NCBI GenBank assembly: GCA_946406555.1
Contig: CAMJLB010000019.1
Location: forward strand, 1-33,982
Reading direction: 5' to 3'
DNA length: 33,982 nucleotides
DNA from: an uncultured Prevotellaceae bacterium
GTDB taxonomy: Bacteria; Bacteroidota; Bacteroidia; Bacteroidales; Bacteroidaceae
Numbering within the stretch: the first letter of the stretch is position 1; each line of letters starts with the position of its first letter. The position numbers and the translations under genes were made by a program. This document shows positions 1 through 7,661 of the stretch, piece after piece. Below the pieces are notes generated by a model. That model was not told where the DNA came from and did no database searches. It saw only the letters and a list, made by a program, of their open reading frames with translations.

Positions 1-4
1 GTGC

Positions 5-63
5 GGGCTGGCACAGGGCCTGCCCCTACATTCGCACCTGCCCCTACATTTGCACTTGCCCTG
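5..63. repeat. GC-rich interspersed repeat (hairpin plus 18-base tandem units)
   Basis: Two nearly identical 18-base units lie in tandem at 19-36 and 37-54 (CCTGCCCCTACATTYGCA), with a decayed third start at 55-63. The first unit follows an imperfect inverted repeat, GGGCTGGC at 5-12 against GCCTGCCC at 18-25, with a five-base loop. Read on the minus strand this is the TGTAGGGGCAGG type of word that recurs between genes in many bacterial genomes. It may be the edge of a longer array outside the window. A frame is open through it up to a stop at 82-84, so it could also be the last codons of a gene to the left, but the low-complexity Pro-Ala-Pro-Thr-Phe-Ala reading argues against that. Confidence 0.5.
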
Positions 64-168
64 CTTTGTCTGCCTGTAACCTAATTCGTTCCGCAATCCG
101 CCTCGATTTGCTTAGTGGCATCTTGCGGACTTTCCCCAATTTTCCTCGAATTGCCTTTATTTATGGGG

Positions 169-229
169 CAAACTGCGTTAATCTTCCAAAATCGTTTCCG
201 TATGTCGGCATTATTTCGTAACTTTGCAC
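169..229 (+). promoter_or_regulatory. Promoter module, copy A (upstream of DUF2027/Smr gene)
   Basis: A Bacteroidetes -7 box, TAACTTTG, lies at 219-226 followed by CAC, 25 bases before the start codon at 252. The 50 bases before it match, without gaps, those before the -7 box of the protease gene near 29.8 kb: the first 23 positions (169-191) are identical and 28 of the next 38 match. No classical TTTG -33 box is present at the usual spacing; TTTC at 195-198 is the nearest. The conserved block sits roughly 40-60 bases upstream of the expected start of transcription, where an activator or UP-like element would act. Confidence 0.65.
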
Positions 230-251
230 TTTTAAACGAAAAAATATTCCA

Positions 252-1316
252 ATGAAGATAGGAGATAAAGTAAGATTCGTGAGCGAGGTGGGAGGCGGAC
301 GCGTGGCCGGCTTCCAAGATAAAAACATCGTATTGGTGGAAGACGAAGACGGTTTCCAGATACCTATGCAGATAGGCGAGGTAGTAGTGGTGGGCGACGA
401 AAACTACGACACCGGCCATGTGGTAGAAATGAAGCAACAGGCACAGCAGCGCGAGGAGAAAGAGACCGAGCCTGCCGACCAGCCCATAACGTTTAAGCGA
501 CAGCCAGAAGAGCGCAAGGGCGGCGAGCACCTTTCGGCCTATTTGGCCTTTGTGCCCATCGACGTCAGGGAGCTGACCCACACACGCTTCGAGGCCTACT
601 TCGTGAACGACTCAAACTACTACATGCGGTTCTGCTACATGTCGTGCGAGTCGGGCAGCTGGCATTTGCGCCACACAGCCGAGGTGGAGCCCAACACGAA
701 GCTTTTCCTCGAAGAGTTCGGACGCGAGGACCTTAACCAGCTGGAGCGCGTGGCCGTGCAGATATTGCCTTATAAACGGGAGAAGACCTTTGCGCTGAAA
801 CCCACTATCGACGTGCAGATGCGCATAGATGCGGTGAAGTTCTACAAGCTGCACACTTTCCAGGAGAACGACTTCTTTGAGCAGCCCGCCCTCATCTATA
901 CCATCGTGGAGCACGATATTCCGGTGAAGCCCCTGTTCGTGGATGCCCGTCAGCTGAAAGACAGCCTGTATGGCCGCAACGACCAGATGGCACGTGAGCA
1001 ACGGCCTTTGGTGACGCCGGCCCGCAAGGAGGGCGAGCCTCTGGTGGTGAACCTGCACGCCGATGAAATTCTGGAGAACGCCAACGGCATGACTTCTACC
1101 GACATACTGAACTATCAGCTCGACGTGTTCCGTAAGACGCTGCGAGAGCATGAGAAAGACAAAGGACTGAAAATTGTGTTCATTCACGGCAAGGGCGAAG
1201 GCGTGCTGCGACGAGCCATCATCAACGACCTTCAGTATCGCTTCAAGCAATACACCTATCAGGATGCATCGTTCCAGGAGTACAGCTACGGAGCCACACA
1301 AGTGACGATAAAATAA
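252..1316 (+). CDS. DUF2027 domain protein with C-terminal Smr domain
   Basis: A 354-residue cytoplasmic protein with no signal peptide. Residues 1-50 (starting MKIGDKVRFVSEVGGG) form a small beta-rich domain of the DUF2027 type, followed by a Gln/Glu-rich linker at about 60-95, a middle beta domain, and a C-terminal Smr domain from about residue 265 that carries HGKGEGVLR, the signature loop of the Smr fold. Smr domains in other proteins bind or cut nucleic acid, for example at stalled ribosomes or in MutS2. Whether this one has nuclease activity cannot be told from sequence. It has its own -7 promoter box and is followed after 78 bases by the NAD synthase gene. The ATG at 252 follows an A-rich leader, as is usual in this phylum. 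Confidence 0.85.
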   Translation: MKIGDKVRFVSEVGGGRVAGFQDKNIVLVEDEDGFQIPMQIGEVVVVGDENYDTGHVVEMKQQAQQREEKETEPADQPITFKRQPEERKGGEHLSAYLAFVPIDVRELTHTRFEAYFVNDSNYYMRFCYMSCESGSWHLRHTAEVEPNTKLFLEEFGREDLNQLERVAVQILPYKREKTFALKPTIDVQMRIDAVKFYKLHTFQENDFFEQPALIYTIVEHDIPVKPLFVDARQLKDSLYGRNDQMAREQRPLVTPARKEGEPLVVNLHADEILENANGMTSTDILNYQLDVFRKTLREHEKDKGLKIVFIHGKGEGVLRRAIINDLQYRFKQYTYQDASFQEYSYGATQVTIK

Positions 1317-1394
1317 TTCGCATGTTGAAAGGAGACTGAGGAACATACGGGACAAGAGCATGTTGAATCATAGTAAGTAAGGAGGAAGATTTTT

Positions 1395-3320
1395 ATGAAA
1401 TACGGTTTTGTTAAGGTAGCAGCCGCCATACCCTCGGTACGCGTGGCCGACGTGGAATACAACATACAGCAGATTGAGCTGCAGATAGCCCAGGCCGAAG
1501 GCAAAGGTGTGGAAATCATCGTATTTCCCGAGCTGTGCATCACGGGCTACTCTTGTCAGGATCTGTTCCGGCAAGACCTTCTCTTGAACAAAGCCGAAGA
1601 GGGCCTGCTCGTTCTGCTCGACTTCACACGCAAGCTCGACGTCATTGTTGTGGTGGGCTTGCCTGTGCGCATAGGCTCGTTGCTCTTCAACTGTGCGGCC
1701 GTGATTCAGCATGGTTGCTTGTTGGGGCTGGTGCCGAAGACCTACCTGCCTAACTACAACGAGTTCTACGAAAAACGCTGGTTTGCCTCGTCGGCCGACC
1801 TGGCTCCGCAAACGGTGTACCTGGCAGGCTCGCCAGTGAATGTCTCTGCCGAGGCCAGGCTGTTCGAGACCTGCGACGGCGTCCGTTTCGGCATTGAGAT
1901 ATGTGAAGATGTATGGGCTCCGTTGCCGCCGAGCAACAACCTTGCGCTGGCCGGTGCCGACATCATACTGAACCTCTCGGCCACCGACGAGCTGATAGGC
2001 AAGCATCGGTACCTGCGCTCATTGCTCTGCCAGCAGAGTGCCCGCACCATGAGCGGCTACGTGTATAGCAGTTGTGGCTTTGGCGAATCTACCCAAGATG
2101 TGGTCTATGGCGGCAATGCCATCATCATCGAGAACGGGCGCGTGCTCTGCGAGGGCAAGGACCGCTTTGCCTTGGAGCCTCAGATGCAGATACAGCAGAT
2201 AGACATAGAGCGACTGCGTGCCGAGCGCCAGAACAACACCACCTTCCGCACAGCCCAAGAGGGGGCCAGGGCAGTGGGCGTAGACTGCAAGCCCACCACG
2301 CCACGCGACTTCAGCCTGGAGCGAACCATAGATGCCCACCCCTTCATACCCACCGCAGACCGCATGCAAGAGACCTGTGAGGAGATACTGAACATACAGT
2401 CGGTGGGGTTGGCAAAGCGCTTGCAGCACACCCATCAGGACAAGGCAGTCATCGGCATCAGTGGCGGTCTCGACTCCACGCTGGCACTGCTCGCCGTTGT
2501 GAGAGCCTTCGACCTGTTGCACCTGCAGCGCAGCGGCATCATCGGCATCACCATGCCGGGATTCGGCACCAGCGACCGCACCCATGCCAACGCCATAGAC
2601 CTAATGGAGAAACTGGGCATAACCAAGCGCGAAATCAGCATCGCCAAGGCTGTCAGGCAACACCTCGAAGACATCGGCCACAACCTGCAAAGCCACGATG
2701 TGACCTATGAGAACTCGCAGGCCCGCGAACGCACCCAGATACTGATGGACGTAGCCAACCAGGTGGGCGGCATGGTCGTCGGCACGGGCGACCTCTCGGA
2801 GCTGGCACTGGGTTGGTGCACATATAATGGCGACCACATGTCGATGTATGCCGTGAATGCCGGTGTGCCCAAGACGCTGGTACAATACCTCATACGTTAT
2901 GCAGCCCTGCAGCCGGCGTTTGCCGACGAACGGGCGACGCTGCTCGACATCGTAGACACCCCCATTTCGCCCGAGCTGACACCAGTCGATGCCGAAGGCA
3001 ATATTGCCCAGAAAACAGAAGACTTGGTAGGACCTTACGAACTGCACGACTTCTTCCTATATTATCATCTGCGCATGGGCTTCCGTCCTGCCAAAATCTT
3101 CTTGCTGGCTCAGCAAGCTTTCCTGGGACGCTATGACGACGAGACCATCAAGCACTGGTTGCAGATGTTCTTCCGCCGCTTCTTCAGTCAGCAGTTCAAG
3201 CGCTCTTGTCTGCCAGACGGTCCCAAGGTGGGCAGCGTGAGCCTTTCGCCAAGAGGCGACTGGCGCATGCCCAGCGATGCCTCGTCGGCATTATGGCTCA
3301 AAGAATGCGACGAGCTGTAA
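1395..3320 (+). CDS. nadE: Glutamine-dependent NAD+ synthase
   Basis: A 641-residue two-domain enzyme that makes NAD+ from deamido-NAD, ATP and glutamine, the last step of NAD synthesis. The N-terminal nitrilase-type glutaminase domain shows its Glu-Lys-Cys triad: Glu46 in FPELCITGY, Lys115 in PKTYLPNY and Cys170 in EICEDVW. The C-terminal synthetase domain carries the pyrophosphatase P-loop SGGLDS from residue 356, then GTGDLSELALG and the tail SVSLSPRGDWRMPSDA. All key residues are present and the length is normal. The ATG at 1395 has an unusually good ribosome site for this phylum, AGGAGG at 1380-1385. It probably shares a transcript with the upstream Smr gene. A second, shorter NAD synthase lies at 13458. 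Confidence 0.95.
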   Translation: MKYGFVKVAAAIPSVRVADVEYNIQQIELQIAQAEGKGVEIIVFPELCITGYSCQDLFRQDLLLNKAEEGLLVLLDFTRKLDVIVVVGLPVRIGSLLFNCAAVIQHGCLLGLVPKTYLPNYNEFYEKRWFASSADLAPQTVYLAGSPVNVSAEARLFETCDGVRFGIEICEDVWAPLPPSNNLALAGADIILNLSATDELIGKHRYLRSLLCQQSARTMSGYVYSSCGFGESTQDVVYGGNAIIIENGRVLCEGKDRFALEPQMQIQQIDIERLRAERQNNTTFRTAQEGARAVGVDCKPTTPRDFSLERTIDAHPFIPTADRMQETCEEILNIQSVGLAKRLQHTHQDKAVIGISGGLDSTLALLAVVRAFDLLHLQRSGIIGITMPGFGTSDRTHANAIDLMEKLGITKREISIAKAVRQHLEDIGHNLQSHDVTYENSQARERTQILMDVANQVGGMVVGTGDLSELALGWCTYNGDHMSMYAVNAGVPKTLVQYLIRYAALQPAFADERATLLDIVDTPISPELTPVDAEGNIAQKTEDLVGPYELHDFFLYYHLRMGFRPAKIFLLAQQAFLGRYDDETIKHWLQMFFRRFFSQQFKRSCLPDGPKVGSVSLSPRGDWRMPSDASSALWLKECDEL

Positions 3321-3352
3321 CAACGATGGTCTGATAACGACAAAACGACACA

Positions 3353-4021
3353 ATGAGCAACAATGGTATGAAAAGAATGATTCTGAACACCAGCCGCCGG
3401 ACATCGGTGATTGTGGCGGCAGCGTGCCTCGTGGCATTAGTGGCACTATATATATATAATGGCGTGAAAAACCGCAACGCGCTGGCTGCTGCCTTGGCAT
3501 CGCCTCCCAGCAAGACGGAGATACTCAATGTGCTGCGACAGCAGGCAATGGTGGCCACTACGGAGGTGGGCATAAAGAAGTTGGGCGAATATAATACCGC
3601 AAAGTTTGGCAGGCGATTCTCGCTGAGCGACCCCACTACATGGACGTGGGGCGAGAGGATATGCATTGTGCCGGTAGACATCAAACTGAAGTACGGCATC
3701 GACCTGGCACGGCTGAAGGCCGACGACATTGCCATAGAAGGCAACACCGTGACGGTAGTGCTGCCACAGCCGGTCATCGTCGACTCGGAATATGACGACG
3801 AAATAGAGCAGAACGGCATCTTCTCGCTGACCACGGGGCTGCGAGAGACCGTGGCACACGAGGAACAGGAGGAGATAGCCGAACAGACATACCGGTATGT
3901 GGTGGACAACAAAGAACTGGGCGAAAGTCTCAAGGACGACGTGAAGCGCAACACGCAACTGGTGTTTGCCTCGGTAATAAGGGGCATGGGAATGGAACCG
4001 GTGATTCTCTTCAAAGAGTAA
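3353..4021 (+). CDS. DUF4230 membrane-anchored protein (first copy)
   Basis: A 222-residue protein with one N-terminal membrane segment at about residues 18-37 (VIVAAACLVALVALYIYNGV) and a soluble domain of the DUF4230 family outside the membrane. It shows the family features of an early amphipathic helix around ILNVLRQQAMVATTEV, a beta-rich core with a PVDIKLKYGIDL strand pair, and a conserved late helix. Function is unknown. It starts 32 bases after nadE and is followed by a diverged second copy at 4097, so the two may work as a pair. The ATG at 3368 is an alternative start five codons in. Confidence 0.75.
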   Translation: MSNNGMKRMILNTSRRTSVIVAAACLVALVALYIYNGVKNRNALAAALASPPSKTEILNVLRQQAMVATTEVGIKKLGEYNTAKFGRRFSLSDPTTWTWGERICIVPVDIKLKYGIDLARLKADDIAIEGNTVTVVLPQPVIVDSEYDDEIEQNGIFSLTTGLRETVAHEEQEEIAEQTYRYVVDNKELGESLKDDVKRNTQLVFASVIRGMGMEPVILFKE

Positions 4022-4096
4022 GGCCATCGTCATGCGCATTTCTTTTTACGGAACCACTGCTTAGTGAAAGTTTAACAAACCTCAAAGTGAAGCGAC

Positions 4097-4792
4097 ATGG
4101 AAATAGCAAAAATAAAAGAACAGACGAAACATTACGCTAACAGGACTGTCGACGTAGTGGCCCAGACGGTAGCCACGCTGTTGCTCCTGGTCACGGTGGC
4201 AGCCGCATTGTGGGTAGTGCTGCGCCCTGCCGACACCCCGAAACGACTGCAGTTGGCCAGCACCCCTATCAACATAGAGGAGGTGAGGCCCACGGGCGAA
4301 CTCTACGTGCTGAGCGGTTATACTGAAGACTATTTGATAAAGGACACTATCGACAAGCCGCTTGGGCGCATGAACACCGGACTGTCGTTTCTGGACAACG
4401 CGGTGAACACCGCCACGTCGCCCTTGGACCGTCATCATAAGTGCATACAGATGGAGAAGGCGAAGGTGAGCTTTGTGCTGAACCTCGACGAGGTGGAATA
4501 CAGTGTAGACTCGGTGAACCGTGTAGTGGCTATCACATTGCCAAAGGTGCGCTTCAAGCTCTCTACGCAGGGGGCACCGTTTCTCTCCGACGACAAGGAT
4601 TTCTGGCGCGACTACGACACCAACCGGCTGAAACGCGAGGTGAAGCAGCGCATTGCCGAGCGTTTCGACACGCCGGACAACCGCAGCAAGGCCATGCTTT
4701 ATGCCACCAATGCCATAGGCAGTTTCGTGGAACTCTGTGGCATGGAGCCACAATTCACCAATAAATATCTTGAGGTGGCGCCACTCGACTGA
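4097..4792 (+). CDS. DUF4230 membrane-anchored protein (second copy)
   Basis: A 231-residue relative of the preceding protein with the same plan: a short basic cytoplasmic N terminus, one membrane segment at about residues 22-43 (TVATLLLLVTVAAALWVVLRPA with small shifts) and an extracytoplasmic DUF4230 domain. It keeps the core pattern of a hydrophobic strand followed by charged residues (KVSFVLNLDEVEYSVDSVNR) and the late segment FDTPDNRSKAMLYATNAIGS, but overall identity to the first copy is low, so the duplication is old. No promoter box is visible in the 75-base gap, which suggests co-transcription. Function is unknown. Confidence 0.75.
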   Translation: MEIAKIKEQTKHYANRTVDVVAQTVATLLLLVTVAAALWVVLRPADTPKRLQLASTPINIEEVRPTGELYVLSGYTEDYLIKDTIDKPLGRMNTGLSFLDNAVNTATSPLDRHHKCIQMEKAKVSFVLNLDEVEYSVDSVNRVVAITLPKVRFKLSTQGAPFLSDDKDFWRDYDTNRLKREVKQRIAERFDTPDNRSKAMLYATNAIGSFVELCGMEPQFTNKYLEVAPLD

Positions 4793-4880
4793 GCACGATT
4801 ATTCGCATGAAAATGAAGAAGTGCCATGAATAATTCTGGCTAAAAATGCTTAAATGTTTTTTCGTGTGCAAAAAAAATAG

Positions 4881-4888
4881 TACTTTTG
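4881..4888 (+). promoter_or_regulatory. Predicted -7 promoter box for gyrA
   Basis: TACTTTTG fits the Bacteroidetes -7 consensus. The place where a -33 box is expected holds only a T-run at 4857-4862, so the call rests on the -7 element. It implies an untranslated leader of roughly 100 bases before the GTG start at 4993. Confidence 0.5.
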
Positions 4889-4905
4889 TAGGCTGAAAGA
4901 GAAGG

Positions 4906-4952
4906 GCAAAATGCGTCAGCGGGGCTGAAAATAGCATTTTCGGCCATTTTGC
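4906..4952 (+). promoter_or_regulatory. Structured leader of gyrA (nested stem-loops)
   Basis: Within the predicted gyrA leader, GGCTGAAAAT (4923-4932) can pair with ATTTTCGGCC (4936-4945) across a three-base loop with one G-U pair. GCAAAATG (4906-4913) can pair with CATTTTGC (4945-4952) around it, sharing one base. No T-run follows, so this does not look like a terminator. It could be a translational control or stability element. I recognise no known riboswitch class. Confidence 0.45.
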
Positions 4953-4992
4953 ACTGCAAACTAAGTATAAGTAAAATCATAATTGAAACACT

Positions 4993-7635
4993 GTGGATCA
5001 GACGTTCGACAACGACAGAATTCTAAAGATCAACATCGAGGAGGAGATGAAGAGCTCCTACATCGACTATAGCATGTCGGTGATTGTGGCTCGTGCCCTG
5101 CCCGATGTGCGTGATGGATTTAAGCCCGTACACCGTCGTATACTATACGGTATGATGGGCATTGGCAATACAAGCGACAAGCCGCACAAGAAGTGTGCCC
5201 GCGTGGTGGGCGAGGTGCTGGGTAAGTACCACCCTCATGGCGACTCCAGCGTATATGGCGCCTTGGTGCGCATGGGCCAGGAGTGGAACATGCGCTACAC
5301 ACTGGTAGACGGGCAGGGAAACTTCGGTTCGGTAGATGGCGACTCGCCCGCTGCCATGCGTTATACCGAGTGCCGCCTTTCGAAGATGGGCGAGCACATC
5401 ATGGACGACTTGGACAAGGAGACCGTGGACATGGACCCGAACTTCGACAACACCCTGGTTGAACCGAGCGTGATGCCGACAAAGGTTCCCAATCTGCTGG
5501 TGAACGGCGGAAATGGCATTGCCGTGGGTATGGCCACCAATATGCCTACCCACAATCTGGGAGAGGTCATCGACGGTTGCTGTGCTTTCATCGATAATCC
5601 CGATATCGACACCGACGGGCTGATGAAGTACATACCCGGCCCAGACTTCCCAACCGGTGCCTACATCTATGGTGTGCAGGGTGTGCGCGATGCTTACGAG
5701 ACGGGCCGTGGCCGCATCGTGATGCGGGCCAAGGCCGAGATTGAAAGCGGCGAGACCCACGACAAGATTGTGGTCAACGAGATTCCATACGGCGTGAACA
5801 AGGCTGACCTCGTGGCCTATATCGCCGACCTGGCCAACCAGCACAAGATAGAAGGCATAGCCAATGTGAACGACGAGTCGGGCCGTCAGGGCATGCGCAT
5901 CGTGGTAGACTGCAAGCGCGATGCCAATGCCAACGTCATCTTGAACAAGCTCTTCAAGATGACAGCCCTACAGAGTTCATTCTCAGTGAATAACATCGCG
6001 CTGGTTCCCATCAAAACGGGCGACGGCGTGCGCTTGCGCCCACGCCTGCTTAGTCTGCGTGAGTGCATACGCTATTTCATCGACCATCGCCACGAAGTGA
6101 CCATTCGGCGCACGCAGTACGACCTGCGCAAAGCCCGTGAGCGTGCCCACATTCTGGAGGGCTTGATCATCGCCGTAAATAATATCGACGAGGTGGTGCA
6201 CATCATACGCCAGAGCCAGACGCCTACCGACGCACAGCGCAATCTGGAGAAGCGGTTCGAACTGGACGAACTACAGTCGAAGGCCATCGTCGACATGCGA
6301 CTGAGCCAGCTCACCGGACTTCGCGTGGACCAGCTGCATCAGGAATACGACGACATCATGAAACTCATTGCCGACCTCGAGGAGATACTGAACAACCCCG
6401 AGCGATGCAAGCAGGTGATGAAAGACGACCTGCTGGAGGTGAAAGAGAAGTATGGCGACGAGCGCAAGACCGAGATCATACCCTTCGACCACGAGTTCAA
6501 TGCCGAAGACTTCTATCCTGACGACCCAGTAGTGATCACCATCAGCCACATGGGCTATATCAAGCGCACGCCGCTCACCGAGTTCCATGCACAGGGCCGT
6601 GGCGGAATGGGTAGCAAGGGTGCCCGTCACCGCGACAACGACTTCACCGAATATATCTATCCCGCCACAATGCACAACACCCTACTCTTCTTTACCCAGA
6701 AGGGGCGCTGCTATTGGCAGAAGTGCTACGAGATACCCGAAGGCGACAAAAACTCGAAGGGCCGCGCCATACAGAACATGCTCAACATTGAGCCCGACGA
6801 TGCCATCAATGCCGTGCTGCGCATCAAGAAGTTCGACGACGAGGAGTTCCTCAACAGTCACTATGTGGTCTTTGCCACCAAGCAGGGCATTGTGAAGAAG
6901 ACCTGCCTGGAAGCTTATAAGAACGTGCGCGCTGCCGGCGTGAAGGCCATCAACATCAACGAGGGCGACGAGGTGGTATCGGTGCGTCTCACCAATGGCA
7001 GCAACGAAATAATCCTGGCCAACCGCAACGGGCGTGCCGTGCGCTTCAACGAAGACCAGATCCGGCCCATGGGGCGTGTCTCTACAGGCGTCATCGGCAT
7101 GCGGCTCGACGAGGGCGACGATGAACTCGTGGGCATGGTCTGCATCAACGACCCGAAGACTGAGACCGTCATGGTGGTCAGCGAGAACGGCTATGGCAAG
7201 CGCACTGCCGTGGTCGACGAGGACGGAGAAGACGTCTACCGCAAGACGGCGCGTGGTGCCAAGGGCGTGAAGACGCTCAACATCACCGAGAAGACCGGAC
7301 GCTTGGTTTCAATCAAGGTGGTGACCGACGAAAACGACCTCATGATCATCAATAAGAGCGGCATCCTCATTCGGCTGCGCGTGGCCGATGTGCGCACGCA
7401 AGGACGTGCCACTCAGGGCGTGCGGCTGATCAATCTCTCTAAGAAGAACGACACCATCGCCTCTGTCTGCAAGGTGCTATCGGCTACCGATGAAGACGAG
7501 CCCGTGACTCCTATCGACGGAGAGGAGCTGCAGGCCGAAGAGCCGCTGGAAGGCGAAATGGCTAACGGGAACGATGCCCCCCTGGTAGACTTCGAAGGGG
7601 GAGATGACGATGCCAACGACGAACAAGATCAATAA
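4993..7635 (+). CDS. gyrA: DNA gyrase subunit A
   Basis: An 880-residue subunit A of DNA gyrase, the type II topoisomerase that introduces negative supercoils. The N-terminal breakage-reunion domain is complete, with the start signature SSYIDYSMSVIVARALPDVR and the catalytic tyrosine Tyr124 in AAMRYTE. The quinolone-determining stretch HPHGDSSVYGA has Ser85 at the position of E. coli Ser83 and Gly89 at that of Asp87. The C-terminal beta-pinwheel holds a GyrA box reading QGRGGMG at residues 534-540, a diverged form of QRRGGKG. The last ~45 residues are strongly acidic, common for this subunit. The start is GTG: an in-frame stop at 4984-4986 leaves no room for an earlier one. A TPR gene follows 26 bases after the stop. 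Confidence 0.97.
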   Translation: MDQTFDNDRILKINIEEEMKSSYIDYSMSVIVARALPDVRDGFKPVHRRILYGMMGIGNTSDKPHKKCARVVGEVLGKYHPHGDSSVYGALVRMGQEWNMRYTLVDGQGNFGSVDGDSPAAMRYTECRLSKMGEHIMDDLDKETVDMDPNFDNTLVEPSVMPTKVPNLLVNGGNGIAVGMATNMPTHNLGEVIDGCCAFIDNPDIDTDGLMKYIPGPDFPTGAYIYGVQGVRDAYETGRGRIVMRAKAEIESGETHDKIVVNEIPYGVNKADLVAYIADLANQHKIEGIANVNDESGRQGMRIVVDCKRDANANVILNKLFKMTALQSSFSVNNIALVPIKTGDGVRLRPRLLSLRECIRYFIDHRHEVTIRRTQYDLRKARERAHILEGLIIAVNNIDEVVHIIRQSQTPTDAQRNLEKRFELDELQSKAIVDMRLSQLTGLRVDQLHQEYDDIMKLIADLEEILNNPERCKQVMKDDLLEVKEKYGDERKTEIIPFDHEFNAEDFYPDDPVVITISHMGYIKRTPLTEFHAQGRGGMGSKGARHRDNDFTEYIYPATMHNTLLFFTQKGRCYWQKCYEIPEGDKNSKGRAIQNMLNIEPDDAINAVLRIKKFDDEEFLNSHYVVFATKQGIVKKTCLEAYKNVRAAGVKAININEGDEVVSVRLTNGSNEIILANRNGRAVRFNEDQIRPMGRVSTGVIGMRLDEGDDELVGMVCINDPKTETVMVVSENGYGKRTAVVDEDGEDVYRKTARGAKGVKTLNITEKTGRLVSIKVVTDENDLMIINKSGILIRLRVADVRTQGRATQGVRLINLSKKNDTIASVCKVLSATDEDEPVTPIDGEELQAEEPLEGEMANGNDAPLVDFEGGDDDANDEQDQ

Positions 7636-7661
7636 CTGTTAAACCAAAAACTTATACGCTT

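Noticed and set aside
1..84. C-terminal end of a gene entering from the left
   Set aside because: The frame is open, but its Pro-Ala-Pro-Thr reading comes from a nucleotide repeat with a hairpin typical of intergenic DNA. It cannot be excluded without the left flank.
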